Source of the DNA: Thelonectria olida
Lineage: Eukaryota > Ascomycota > Sordariomycetes > Hypocreales > Nectriaceae
Assembly: GCA_020736575.1 (NCBI GenBank)
Contig: JAGPYM010000055.1
Span: 1-64,000, forward strand
DNA length: 64,000 bases
Direction of reading: 5' to 3'
Below the pieces are notes generated by a model that saw nothing but the letters and a program-made list of their open reading frames with translations, had not been told where the DNA came from and did not search any database. Position 1 is the first letter of the stretch; every line of letters starts with the position of its first letter. Shown piece by piece: positions 1 through 9,977 of this stretch. A program made the position numbers and the translations under genes.

Positions 1-536
1 GGAACGGAATTGTAAAGTGCAAAATTACATGAATCGATCCATTGCAGCCAGCCACCCGGCTTCAACAACGTCTTCAGATTCTCAATCGCACGAGCCCATT
101 CCGCCCGGGTGGCTGCACTGCTGACGAAGCGGACTGCGACCAAATCATAGGTTCCTATCTCCGATGCTGGAAAGGGGAGGAACATGTCTTGGATCTTGAA
201 CGACACGTTCGGCGGCCATGTTTGCGTTGGAGGGAAAGCAGAAGATGTGATGTCAAACCCAGTGAGTTGGCATGTTGAGGGTAGGCTCTTGGCGACGTCG
301 AGAAGCCATATCCCAGTACCGGTGCCTATGTCTGCTACTTTGAGAGTGGGTGAGGTGATTGGGATGTTGGGGTGAATGAGAAAACCGAGGATTTTCGTTG
401 TGAAGAGATGTTGTTCGTCTAGTCTGCTTGAGATATGAGTTTAGAGGCTCTGATGACGGGAATTTAAAACTTGCCTTTCCGGTATTTCTTCCGTGCGAGG
501 GCACAAATCTGGATCCTGCTCTTGCAACTCTCCCAT
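1..536 (-). CDS. SAM-dependent methyltransferase (UMTA/LaeA-like), partial at left edge
   Basis: N-terminal half of a class I methyltransferase, cut by the window edge. Exon 1 is 536-475 (ATG at 536) and exon 2 runs from 423 to the edge. The intron at 474-424 must be GC-AG: the donor reads AG|GCAAGT, and joining there gives RLDEQH in frame. The SAM-binding motif VADIGTGTGIW is clear, followed by an FDIT acidic-loop motif, and LKPGGWLQWID lies near the edge. The family is used for small-molecule methylation or LaeA-like regulation; the substrate cannot be told. Three relatives lie at 13309, 15739 and 29724. Confidence 0.8.
424..474 (-). other. GC-AG intron in the partial methyltransferase
   Basis: 51 nt, donor GCAAGT after an exonic AG, branch-like CTAAAC, acceptor CAG. 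No GT donor in the neighbourhood restores the frame. Confidence 0.7.
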
Positions 537-1117
537 GATGCCTTGTATAAATTTAGAATAGGTTCGGAGGGATCCCGGCCGTATATGTTCAAGCTGGCTT
601 TGCTAGTCCGAAGACTAGAACGTGGGCAGGCAGGACGAACTCGAGTCTTACCTGAGTTTCAGTTATCGCAGCTGGCTGGGCTGGGAGTTTGAGTCTAAAG
701 TGATGCGCTGCTGGAAAACTTCAAAGATGTCAGATTCGTCGATGTCTCGTGTCTTCCTCCGCATTCCGTCTCCACTCCATACGTTTATCTCAGTCTTCGG
801 TAGAACCCCGGTTACAGGAGTGTCGGACCGGGAAAGAGCAAATCAAGGTTGGCACGGTGTCAAATGCGGCCAAAGCTGCCGCGTCAGATGTTCGAAAATG
901 ACGAGAGTATCCGTACACTCGTATCTGCCACCCGAAAACCCCTCACAAGGCACAAGGGAGGAGGGGCCCGGGGAAACAAGGAACATCTTCAGACATCGAT
1001 TTCATCATCTTTGGTCTCCACATCGTATTGAACGCTATTGCCCTGATCGAATCGACAGAGCATACTTTCAGCGATCACTACGTCAGCAGTGCAGAAACTA
1101 CCCCACCCCAGACCACC
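537..1117. other. Intergenic, no gene seen
   Basis: Spacer between the divergent methyltransferase fragment and the HET gene. Short ORFs on the plus strand have no recognisable motif. It must hold both promoters. Confidence 0.5.
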
Positions 1118-3271
1118 ATGATCGATCCGGGGCGTCCTTGCTGCCCTGGATTTTACCGCCCTCTTGCCCCGGGGTTCGCTCGCGTCTTTGAGCTTGAGTC
1201 AGGCGAGTTCTCGGACCCGATAGTCGGGCGGCTGGTGCCCCAGGCAATTGACGGAGAACCGTATGAGGCCGTGTCGTACGTGTGGGGCGACCCGCGATTG
1301 CGCCGCGACATCACCATCGACGGGGCGACGCTCTCTATAACGGAGCACCTGCACGGGGCGCTGACGGCCTTCCGACATCGGCCCCCGCCCGGGAGCGGCG
1401 ACGGTTCGGATCCGGGTGCAGGACCGGCGCATCGACGAGTGCGGCGGCTTTGGGCCGACGCCGTGTGCATCAACCAGAAGGACCTGCCGGAGCGCATCTC
1501 ACAGGTGGAGCAGATGGCGCGCATCTATGCCGGCGCTCGCCGCGTGCTCGCCTGGCTCGGTTGGGAGGAGGGCGAAGAGGGCCGCCGGCACGCGCAGGAC
1601 GCCATCCGCTTCATCCACTCCTTCATGGAAGACCCCGAGGCAGGCCTGCGCGATGCACGCATCCTCCTTCTGCACCACGACTTGGCCGACCCTGCCGGGC
1701 ACCTCGCTCTCTTGTCTGAGCACGACCGGCGCCGATTTGAAGAACAGACCCGCAAGTGGGCGGCTGTCAAGTTCTTCTTCGAGATTGAGTATTTCCACCG
1801 CACCTGGATCGTGCAGGAGCTCGGCCTCGCACGCGAAGCCATCATGTACACGGCGCTCAAGCCCACCGACGGAGTCGAGGCTGGCGAGGACGCCGGCGGT
1901 GAGCAAGCGGCCGAGAGCAAGGACCTGGACTTGGAGCTAGACTTCGTCGACTGGCCGCTGGTAGGCAGGTTCGTCAAGTTCTTGGACTATAGCGGCGCTT
2001 TGTTGGTGACGCAGCTCGGCCTGTCGTCGTGGGTCGCCCACCACATCTTGATGGTTTGGGAGATGAAGGAAGACGGCACACCCAATTGCGATTTCCTTAC
2101 CGGTATGCACTGGGCGCGTATCCTGCGCGTGACGGATGCGCGGGATCGTGTGTACGGGCTACTTGGTCACCCGATGGCCGTCATAGACGGTGATCTCGTG
2201 ATCAAGCCCGACTACACTCATACGCGAGGGGTCATATACACAAAACTAGCCGCCAACTTCATCCGGAAGACGAAGAACCTCGACGTCGTCAGCCTCGTCG
2301 ACCACGAGGACGACCCATCCTTGGAGGCGAGGGGCTGGGATCCGCAGGACGAAAGCAGGATGCCCAGCTGGGTGCCCGACTGGCACAGCATCAACCGGAC
2401 AACGCCGCTTGACTACACAATTGCCGCGGCCGGGGTCGAGGACGCCGAGATCCGAATCGAGGGGGGGACAGAGGGTGCGGAAGGAACGCCCCTGCCTCAA
2501 CTCCTTGTCCGGGGCTGGACGGTGGACGAGATTTCGGCCGTGTCGCGACGCATGGAGACGACTGACTTCCCCGTGACGCGTCTGGCCCGAGAACGAGCAA
2601 AGGAGAATCCCTTCTGGCTCGACCGCGTGTGGGAGTTGGTGTTTCCTGCCGATGGTCCCACGGATCGCGACGCGCTCGCCGTGCTAGAGACGCTGTCGCT
2701 GGCGCTGTCGCTCGGCACGAGGGAAAAGGACCAGCCGGTGGGCAAGGCAGGGTCGAACCAGACGCTGGAAGAACATCACCGGTCGTTTGCCGCCTACGTC
2801 CTCGAGTACCACGAGCTGCGGCGTGGCGCTTCCGAGGCCAGCGGCATAGACGACGACGACAGCTATCTGCCCGCCCGCTCGCTGTTTGACAGCCTGCCGG
2901 CCAAGGCGCAAGCCGAGCTGCGGCGGCGGGCGGAGGGAGCCACCAGCGGAGGGTTCATCGAATGCATGACGTGGCCCTCTATGTGTCGGGTAGTGTACCG
3001 GACAATGTCGGGTCTTGTGGGGATGGGTTCGCGCATCACCCGGCCGGGGGACCTTGTGTGCCGGGTGCGGGGTTTGCCCGTGCTGATGACGCTGCGTCGG
3101 ATCAGGGATTCCGGCGCCGACCAGGGGACCCCGACAGGGACCGGGACGGACGCTGCTGCGCCGATTCCTTGCGCTCACATTGGCCCCACCGTCGTGCCGG
3201 CGCGCATGAAGAGAGGCGTTGTCGACGGCAGAGAGTTTGGCGAGAAGGTCGCTCACTTTCGCATTGTGTAG
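1118..3271 (+). CDS. HET-domain (heterokaryon incompatibility) protein, intronless
   Basis: 717-aa protein. The frame is open from 1028, but that codon is TTG; the first ATG is at 1118 in a good context (CACCATGA). The HET domain begins with YEAVSYVWGDP (about residues 49-59) and continues with LWADAVCINQ (111-120) and an IYAGARRVLAWLG segment (about 131-143). HET domains are TIR-like and trigger cell death after non-self recognition. The C-terminal part carries RPGDLVCRVRG, the usual late motif of this class. It is much more GC-rich than the region to its right. No NACHT or repeat domain is present, so what it senses is unknown. Confidence 0.9.
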   Translation: MIDPGRPCCPGFYRPLAPGFARVFELESGEFSDPIVGRLVPQAIDGEPYEAVSYVWGDPRLRRDITIDGATLSITEHLHGALTAFRHRPPPGSGDGSDPGAGPAHRRVRRLWADAVCINQKDLPERISQVEQMARIYAGARRVLAWLGWEEGEEGRRHAQDAIRFIHSFMEDPEAGLRDARILLLHHDLADPAGHLALLSEHDRRRFEEQTRKWAAVKFFFEIEYFHRTWIVQELGLAREAIMYTALKPTDGVEAGEDAGGEQAAESKDLDLELDFVDWPLVGRFVKFLDYSGALLVTQLGLSSWVAHHILMVWEMKEDGTPNCDFLTGMHWARILRVTDARDRVYGLLGHPMAVIDGDLVIKPDYTHTRGVIYTKLAANFIRKTKNLDVVSLVDHEDDPSLEARGWDPQDESRMPSWVPDWHSINRTTPLDYTIAAAGVEDAEIRIEGGTEGAEGTPLPQLLVRGWTVDEISAVSRRMETTDFPVTRLARERAKENPFWLDRVWELVFPADGPTDRDALAVLETLSLALSLGTREKDQPVGKAGSNQTLEEHHRSFAAYVLEYHELRRGASEASGIDDDDSYLPARSLFDSLPAKAQAELRRRAEGATSGGFIECMTWPSMCRVVYRTMSGLVGMGSRITRPGDLVCRVRGLPVLMTLRRIRDSGADQGTPTGTGTDAAAPIPCAHIGPTVVPARMKRGVVDGREFGEKVAHFRIV

Positions 3272-4045
3272 GCCTTATTGGCTGGCCGGGCTGTGGGAGA
3301 TGTCTGTACGTGTCACTTCCCGACTTGATCAAGCCTGACCTGTTAAAGTCTTCCCCACGGAGCCTCCATGACGGTTGGCTCCACTGGTCAGCGAGACACA
3401 TCATATGTCGCCCGTGTCTTGTTCTCGCGGCCGGTGCTGCAGATCAAGCTGGACTACCCATTCTCGCGATGGAATACTCTGAGAGATGCATTGAGAGTTG
3501 CCGACAATACATCCTCACATCGTCCTATACTTCAATAGAACGGGCACAGTATACTTGGATGACGGTACAAGCGTAAGCTTCTTCCCCCATTGCATTTGGT
3601 TCCTCTGCCAACTCCACTGCATCCTCGAATACCCTTGGTACGATGCTACCCCTTAAAAACCAACTGGCTAACGGGTTTAACCTCTTCAGCTCTCTGGCGT
3701 GTGCATTCGTAGTGGCGATAGCCTCGAGCAGCCCGCTAGTGCACAGCCTTGAGCCTGATTTGGGAGGACTGCTAAAGAAGGTCATTGCGGCCACGCAGAG
3801 ATGGGCAAGCCCTGGTTCTAGTGCTGAGTCTAATGGTTGGATACTTAATTCCATCTTTCAGAAGCAACGATTTGCCAAAATGTTGCCTGGACAAAACTTT
3901 TCTGCGTCATCCTCTAGCTGCATATCTCTCGAAATAATCCTGTCGGATGACTAAGTCGGGAACTTGAAGCCTCCATTAGACAGAGTGCACCAGGCCGAGT
4001 CTGGGCCAGCAAGCATCCTAGCAACAGCAGCAACCTCTGTCCAGT
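3272..4045. other. Intergenic, unrecognised ORFs on both strands
   Basis: A minus-strand ORF of about 109 codons (3854-3525) and a plus-strand one of about 103 codons (3643-3954) overlap. The minus one has a more protein-like composition, but I recognise no family. Either could be a relic tail. Confidence 0.3.
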
Positions 4046-4049
4046 ATGG

Positions 4050-4530
4050 GACATCTACCGCCAATCTTTTTATTGGCACACTCAACCAACTCAGGCCTAT
4101 CGACACACTCCCGGACCGCATTTAGGGGACAGTTGAGCTGGAAAAGCTCCATCCGCTTCCAAAGCTTCTCGCCTACTGCAAAGTACATATCGCCCTCAAC
4201 AGGTCCTAGGTTAACGCCATTAATAGTAGCGCGGGCTTGTTCGGCATTGTCAAGGTCGGATTGACTGGAGCTCAGCGCACAGGTTTCGGGCGAGCTTGGT
4301 GGACGAGTCGGAGGTGTAGACGGCTAGAATGTTGGCACCTCTGGCGCCCAAGTCTCTGGCAATAGAAGCACCGATGCCTTCAAATCATGAGCCAATCTTG
4401 TTTCTTGTCCAAGCTTTTGCGGTTTGATGGATCGATCACTTACCTCGGGAAGCACCCGTGACAACAGCGGGCTTTCCCTCCAAGGGTCGAGGCAGAGTTC
4501 AAATCGATGGGAAAGAAATATTTTGGGCAT
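4050..4530 (-). pseudogene. Short-chain dehydrogenase/reductase relic (N-terminal part)
   Basis: Reading from about 4480 down, the protein is GKPAVVTGASR, then an intron 4443-4378 (GTAAGT, AAG acceptor), then GIGASIARDLGARGANIL. This gives the TGxxxGIG NAD(P)-binding motif of SDR enzymes. The frame ends in TGA shortly after CAELQS. A neighbouring frame continues DNAEQAR and runs about 70 codons to a CCCC terminus, which I cannot place. No catalytic YxxxK follows. A single indel or a 3' replacement would explain it. It lies just downstream of the kinase relic on the same strand. Confidence 0.6.
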
Positions 4531-4620
4531 TAATGAGGGGTCAAAGAATTAAAGTATCAACAATACGATACGATTAGTCCTTGAATGCGCGTGCGGTAAT
4601 ATTAGTAGTACGCCTGATTA

Positions 4621-5458
4621 TCAGGCAAACGAGGCATGAGAAATCTGCCTTGAATCTCCATCAGGACGGGTTGAAGCGCGAGTATGGTTTTCGTGGCAAG
4701 CATGAGTGACTACTTTTGGGATAGTTAAAGTATCAACTTCACATACAATGTGTGTGTCGACTCGTGTGTACAGTGAAAGAACCAAGTGGCCAGCTAGCAT
4801 TATATGTATGCTTGTCAAGTCGAATCGGATCAACTCATCGACCCTTGAGCTGATTCTTTCGAATGTCTTCAGCGTTCAGTTCATCTGTTCCAGCTGCACG
4901 TTCCCAAGCCTCCTACCCGTCCTCGACAATGCCACTAGCCAGATGTCTCTTCGCTAATCTTTAATGGGTGAAATGATAATAGAGTCGGGCACAGGGCCTT
5001 TGATCTCATGTCCGAACAACGGAGCCAATATGGTATCTTGCCCAGCGTCGCCCGAAGACATTTGATGAGCTTGAAGAATCCTTTACTATCGAATGTAAAG
5101 GCGGCCCCTTGTCTGTGAATAGTCTCCTTAGGGTTGGGCATTCTTGCTAGCCCAGCTTAAAAGTAACTAAATTTATTTATAGAAATGGCTATAGTAAGAG
5201 GATTATTATATAAAGTTTTTATTAGGCTGCGTCCTATAGCTAAAATCTTATTAACCCTAAGTGCTATAGCTGCAGCTGCAGTTATTTTACTAGAACTAAT
5301 TATAACTCTATTTTAGTCTAGGCTTTTTAAGATCTATTAGGCAATTGTAAGTCTAGTAATTAATAGTAGTAGGATATTTACCTTGCTTAGTAGCTTAGAG
5401 CATTTTTTAGTAAGTATAAGCTTATAAGAATCTAATATTTATATTAATAGTATTTTAT
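4621..5458 (-). pseudogene. P-loop kinase relic (PRK/uridine-kinase-like), copy A
   Basis: The frame at 5141-4935 gives MPNPKETIHRQGAAFTFD, the segment after the MDGFH motif in fungal PRK/uridine-kinase-type P-loop proteins. The tail at about 4900-4621 (GTDELNAEDIRKNQ, then VDTHIVCEVDTL) also fits but in other frames. The 5' part (5160-5458), where the Walker A would be, is wrecked by transitions. Copy B at 9205-9600 retains that part. The family phosphorylates small metabolites; no function is left here. Confidence 0.5.
4722..5458. repeat. Dispersed repeat, copy A (partly RIP-mutated)
   Basis: Direct repeat of 9210-9740. The first 430 bases differ little, apart from about 220 bases (roughly 4850-5070) missing in copy B. 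From about 5155 on, the copy is massively C-to-T and G-to-A changed yet still alignable; for example CTTGCTTAG next to TTTTTTAGTAAG matches copy B. Confidence 0.85.
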
Positions 5459-6177
5459 ATTTACTTATAAATGAAATATATATATATAACTACTACTAGA
5501 GTAACTAGTTTAATTAATAGTTAATAATTAATAGTTAATTAATTAATAATTAAATAGTTAATAGTTAGCTATTTTTTTAATTAAATTAGTTAATAGTTAA
5601 TAGACTAATTAACTATTTAATTAATTATTTATTAAAATAAGCCTAGTACTAGCATATTATAAAGGGCTATTTAGTTAATAGTTATATAATTTTTAAATAT
5701 ATTAATAATAATTAATAATATTATTACTTAAAATAGTTAAATTTTATTAAAAATAAGAATTTTTAAAATTTTTTAAAAAGATTTAAATATTATATTATTA
5801 ATTATTTACTTATTATTATTTGTTAAAATAAGCCTAGTATTAGTATATAATAAAGGTTAATATAAGTAAAACCTAGCCTTGTATTTATTATAATAAGCTT
5901 TTTTATAAGGTTTATAATTAGTAATTATTTACTTATAAATATTTACATTTACTTATAAATAGTAATTAAAAATAATACCTTTTAATTAATAGTTTATTAC
6001 TTTTTTAATTAAATAGTTAATAGTTAATTGCCTTCCTAACTAAATATAATTAATAGTAACTATTAACTAATTGGGTTAGTTAATAGTTAGCCCGCCAATT
6101 AACTACTTAGTTAGTAGTTGCTACTTTAGTTAACAAATTAGTAACTATTAGTCACCCTGTTCTCACTAGTAGGACTT
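5459..6177. other. AT-rich, RIP-like block with short internal repeats
   Basis: Almost only A and T, with endlessly reshuffled TTAATAGTTA/TTAACTA words and no ORF of interest. A word of about 35 bases beginning AAAATAAGCCTAGTA occurs at 5635 and 5825. It ends abruptly at about 6170, just before the stop of the HET gene. Composition fits RIP-degraded repeat DNA. Confidence 0.75.
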
Positions 6178-7824
6178 TCATACATCACCCAAGAATACAT
6201 CCACCTGATACATCTCACTGTTGCAAATCTTGGGTAGAAGGACCTTCTTTGCAACGTGCGACATCCTGACGGTCCCACCAGCCAATGTCACAGAACCTTG
6301 CATTGGTATGCCGAAGTGTTCCAATTCTTCCAGGGCCCAAGGTATAAACTCATTCCCTTCACGCTCTAGTTCTGACAAAAGCCGCCGAAGCGAAATTGCA
6401 TCGCAAGTTGAGAGATCGACAAGAGTGCTTATCAGATAACTTGGTCGGCTATTCCAGCCGAAACAGGCAAAGAAGCATGATACAGGGGCACGTCGTCCAC
6501 GCCAATCAAGCTCTCCTTCGAAAGTTATCGAACACCAGCCGTCATGTGTGTTTTCAGTGCTGAAGAACACGGCATCTTGGCTGTCACGGTGGCTCGTCGG
6601 GTTGGCATCATACACAACTAAGCCAGGCGGAAGGCAAATTTGTATAGCAGAGACGCGGTTGCTGATGATGAAGTTGTCCTCTGGACTTAAAAGTCCGTTC
6701 TGGGTAGGATCTGGGATTTCGGGGAGTTTTGAAAGGATGTAGATCGTTCGAGAACGATAACGGTCGTGGGATTCTGGCGTAAGAGTTGCAAGCAAAGATG
6801 GTTGGTCTCGTACAAACAAGTCCGCGCCACATTTCCTCAAATAGAGAGCAAGACTGGACTGAGTTTGATCTTCAGTGGAGCAGTCGAGGGATAAGATGTA
6901 CCGGCTCCCCTGGAAATTTTCGACTCGTGATGCAACTAGGACTGTTGGTATTCGGATGCCCAGATTCGTTACTGCAAAATCCGCGTGAAGTTGTGATCCT
7001 TTCGATTTGACCAGACGCCCACAATCGGAAAATTGATTTGGGCACTCGGCGAGAATCCCCGAATATCGACGGCTGTGTCGGCCATCCCGGCCAGGCACCG
7101 CTTTCCAGGCAAATACGCTGAGATCCCAGGTGGTCCTGATGATTTCTTCCTGGAGACGCGTGAATGCCTTCGAGCCCTCTCCATATACCAGAGGCATATT
7201 TACATCGAATATCCCAAGCAAACAATAGCTGATATCCTCCACCTTTGTAGTCTGTCTGTGGGCTGCCCAGGACATTTTCGCCGCGACGCTAATAGAAGAC
7301 AGAGGAGTCTTATGACTCAAAACCATAGCAGCGATGCCTGTAATTGAGGATATCTCATTCAAGAGATCCCTTTTGCTGCCCCTAAAGTTCCAGTTTTGGT
7401 CGAGGAAGTTGACATTGTTCGGGGCAATCAACTCTTGCAGAGTCCATCCTCGGGTGAACCACCGACAACCTTTCAGTGCCGTTGAAATGTCTGTAGAAGG
7501 TGCTAAGTCGGAAAGGTAGACATAACAGACAACCGAGTCCTTGTACCATTTAAACATGGAATTAATGGCCTCTGTGAGTTCGGCGCTGCTGGATTTATCG
7601 ATGCAGCACGTATCCACCCACACAAATCTTACACCCTCCGCGTCGGCGCATCTGCACGTCATTTCAATTTTAGTATACCCTTTCTTATTCCATGCCGATC
7701 CATTCATCATGTCCTGGTATGAGACTTCGCCTTCTTCCCAGGTGTGAGACAAGATGCCGTAGGGAGGAATGTTCAACCCGTCAAACTCCATGATCGCCAG
7801 TGTGGACGTAGCGATGAGGCGCAT
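6178..7824 (-). CDS. HET-domain protein (HET-D/E-type N-terminal class), intronless
   Basis: 548 aa, ATG at 7824. The start MRLIATSTL followed by YGILSHTWEEGEVSYQDM is the classic start of the fungal HET family in which HET sits at the very N-terminus. The core WVDTCCIDKSSSAELTEAINSM (part) and CRWFTRGWTLQELIAP follow, then YCLLGIFDVNMPLVYGEG. The remaining half has no NACHT P-loop and no WD repeats, so this is a stand-alone HET protein. Its 3' end touches the AT-rich block, so it survives beside RIP-affected DNA. Probable role: non-self recognition and cell death. Confidence 0.9.
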   Translation of the reverse strand: MRLIATSTLAIMEFDGLNIPPYGILSHTWEEGEVSYQDMMNGSAWNKKGYTKIEMTCRCADAEGVRFVWVDTCCIDKSSSAELTEAINSMFKWYKDSVVCYVYLSDLAPSTDISTALKGCRWFTRGWTLQELIAPNNVNFLDQNWNFRGSKRDLLNEISSITGIAAMVLSHKTPLSSISVAAKMSWAAHRQTTKVEDISYCLLGIFDVNMPLVYGEGSKAFTRLQEEIIRTTWDLSVFAWKAVPGRDGRHSRRYSGILAECPNQFSDCGRLVKSKGSQLHADFAVTNLGIRIPTVLVASRVENFQGSRYILSLDCSTEDQTQSSLALYLRKCGADLFVRDQPSLLATLTPESHDRYRSRTIYILSKLPEIPDPTQNGLLSPEDNFIISNRVSAIQICLPPGLVVYDANPTSHRDSQDAVFFSTENTHDGWCSITFEGELDWRGRRAPVSCFFACFGWNSRPSYLISTLVDLSTCDAISLRRLLSELEREGNEFIPWALEELEHFGIPMQGSVTLAGGTVRMSHVAKKVLLPKICNSEMYQVDVFLGDV

Positions 7825-8273
7825 CGCGTTAGATCTGCAAGAGGAGTATCCAAATTGATTGTGCTAGTAAGATGGTCGCTTTAAGGGAACTGCTGGCTGG
7901 GCCGTAACATTACGCTGGTAGCACCTTTTGCGAGTGAGGTACAGAAAACTAAAAAGAACCAAGTTAGGCTCGCGCTTACGTGAGGTGGTGGAATTTATGT
8001 CAGGCCAGAAACGTCACGTGTGAAGAAGGAAACTTGAGGTTTGAGATTACTAACCAACTCGATTTCACCTATCTCATCCGCATCTTGCAACATATGGGTA
8101 GATGGATCTGGGCATTGTTGTGAGCGATGGGGTGTACGTAACGTTTGGGAATGCGCCACGGTGATTGTGGTAATCAAGCTTTGTCGGTAGCTGACGCGGC
8201 CAACTAGATAATACAAAGGAAACGGACACTTCCATCTAGATCACGAGTAATTCTAGGCTGACTAGTAATCCTA
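7825..8273. other. Intergenic, no clear gene
   Basis: Holds the promoter of the HET gene. A minus-strand ORF of 73 codons (8216-7995) has no motif; it could be a 3' exon or noise. Confidence 0.35.
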
Positions 8274-8591
8274 CTAGGTACCCGGGTCATCTACTGGTCT
8301 TTCGTCCCTCTGCTCTGGGGGTGGCGGCACTGGCCGTGCCTTGCACTTGTGAACTATGCAGTGCACGCAACGATGTCCGCCACATGCGGGACAGGAGCCA
8401 TTTGGAATGGCAATATTATCATGTCCGCATAAGCACTATGGTGAAAGTCAGAAAAGGGACTTGTTACTAATTTTCTTTTCCTTCTTCTTTTTTTTGGGTT
8501 TGGATTGGGGAGGGCGGGGGGATTTGGTTGCACGAACACATTGCCAAACAAAGCGCGACCGTTTCCTCGGGGCCTGAAAGAAGGTCAGCAT
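8274..8591 (-). CDS. Small cysteine-rich protein with paired CxxC (zinc-binding-like)
   Basis: Two exons, 8591-8538 and 8435-8274, joined across a 102-nt intron (donor GTTCGT, acceptor CATAG), give 71 aa. The product has six ordered cysteines as three CxxC pairs (residues 18/21, 33/36, 41/44) around WQCCLCGHDN and SCPACGGHRC, then a Pro-rich tail. This resembles the small zinc-ribbon/RING-like proteins common in Fusarium and relatives, whose function is unknown. Upstream exons may exist: an in-frame acceptor TTTCAG lies just inside the start. The Lys-rich ORF over the intron is an artefact. Confidence 0.55.
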
Positions 8592-8869
8592 GTTGTCCTG
8601 GCAAATATAGCTGGCTCTGCACTTGCCATTAGATAGCAAAGCTGATAGAGAATACGATGTTCCTCTTTGTTATTATTCGAGAGTTAGCGGATGGAATAAA
8701 AGAGTATGACAACTGATCACCCTTAAGTGGCTAGATAACTTGTTTCTTTAGGCTGCAATTCTATTAGGCCGCAATAGCACAAAACGAAAAAAGTGATCAT
8801 GTGATATAATACTATATATAGAGCATTTCACAGGCTGACATTTACTGCTATGTAAAGGAAGAAAACGTC

Positions 8870-9169
8870 CACGCCCCCACGTATCGCGAAGCCACAGCGC
8901 AACGTCGCTGGCGCTTTTGCCGTTGCTCAACTCGTAGCCAAGGAAGCCATCAGGGTCAACTCCCTCTCCCGGCTATAGACGAACGGCAGCAACGGCAGAG
9001 GCGTTGCAGAAGCCTCGCTTGGAGACCCAGTGGGTTGGTGATAACATGCCTCATCGCCCGAGCACTGTGGATGAGTTTCGTGCCCCTGTCCTATTCTTAT
9101 TGGGAGATGGGAGCAGCTTTATGACGGTAGCTGATCTGCGGGTCGATGGCGGTCACTATGCTTGGTAGA
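8870..9169 (+). pseudogene. Short-chain dehydrogenase relic (C-terminal part)
   Basis: The frame ending at TAG 9167-9169 reads TVDEFRAPVLFLLGDGSS and then FMTVADLRVDGGHYAW, the standard SDR C-terminus. Upstream, another frame gives FAVAQLVAKEAIRVNSLS, the segment after the catalytic YxxxK. A TAG and frame changes separate the two. Together with the N-terminal piece at 4050-4530 it may come from one former gene or from two paralogues; the pieces do not overlap, so this cannot be decided here. Confidence 0.6.
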
Positions 9170-9204
9170 AAAGACTGGTGTTGAAACTGTAGTGGAGGTG
9201 TTTT

Positions 9205-9600
9205 GAGGCAGTTAAGGTATCAACTTCGCGTACAATGTGTGTATCGACTTGTGTGTACAGCGAAAGAACCGAGTAGCCAGCTAGTGGAGTATGCATGCTT
9301 GTCTAACCGAATTGGATCATCTCATCGACCTTGAAGAATCCTTCCCGTTGCATGTAAAGGCGGCCCCTCGTCTATGAATAGCGTCCTCAGGGCTGGGCAT
9401 TCTAGCTAGCTCAGCTTGAGAGTAGTGAAATCCATCTCTATGGGGATGGCAACGCGAGAGGATCGTTGTGTGAAGTCGTTATCAGGTTGCATTCCATGGC
9501 CACAATTTCGTTAATCCTGAGTGCTACAGCCGCAGCCACGGTTGTCTTGCCAGAGCCAGGGACTCCAGAACACCGATTACAACTCTAGTTTGGCCCGCGC
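9205..9600 (-). pseudogene. P-loop kinase relic, copy B
   Basis: Reverse strand gives a Walker A in GVPGSGKTTVAAAVALRI (about 9565-9510), then in a shifted frame RDGFHYSQAELARMPSP and HRRGAAFT. These are the ordered motifs of PRK/uridine-kinase-like fungal P-loop proteins. The frame is broken between them, and about 220 bases present in copy A are missing, so it is not functional. Confidence 0.55.
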
Positions 9601-9740
9601 TTTTCAAGTATTGCTAGGCAAAGGTTAGTCTGGCGATTAACGGTAGCAGGACATCCAGCTTGCTTAGCAGCTCGGACCGTTTTGCAGCAAGTACTAGCTC
9701 ACAAAGATCCAGCATTTGCATCGACAGTAATCTTCATACA
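9210..9740. repeat. Dispersed repeat, copy B (unmutated)
   Basis: Direct repeat of 4722-5458 in the same orientation. It keeps GC-rich codons where copy A has AT. It appears to have lost the part between two CTTGA-containing words that in copy A lie about 220 bases apart, which suggests deletion between short direct repeats. Confidence 0.85.
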
Positions 9741-9977
9741 CTCACGGATTAGGCACACGCACGCAACTACAATCAATGCCCGGTCGGGTGCAACAAGAAT
9801 CAAGCGCACAGGAGTACCGCAGTCATCTCGGCACATGTCTTGTTTGTTTCATTGCTGAATATCTCACCAACTTTATCATTCGTGGCTGCCGTTAAAACCA
9901 TCGAGATGCGCATCTGGCTGATTTATACTGGCCATCGTAGACGTGCATCGCAAGTAATCATCTATCGCCAATATCAA

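Noticed and set aside
1153..1977. Several long ORFs on both strands inside the HET gene
   Set aside because: High GC content keeps all frames open; only the plus frame from 1118 shows HET motifs.
5459..6177. A centromere-like or origin-like element in the AT-rich block
   Set aside because: Composition and the adjoining mutated repeat are explained by RIP; nothing specific supports another role.
8448..8639. Lys-rich minus-strand ORF
   Set aside because: Its end is the intron of the small cysteine-rich protein read as codons.
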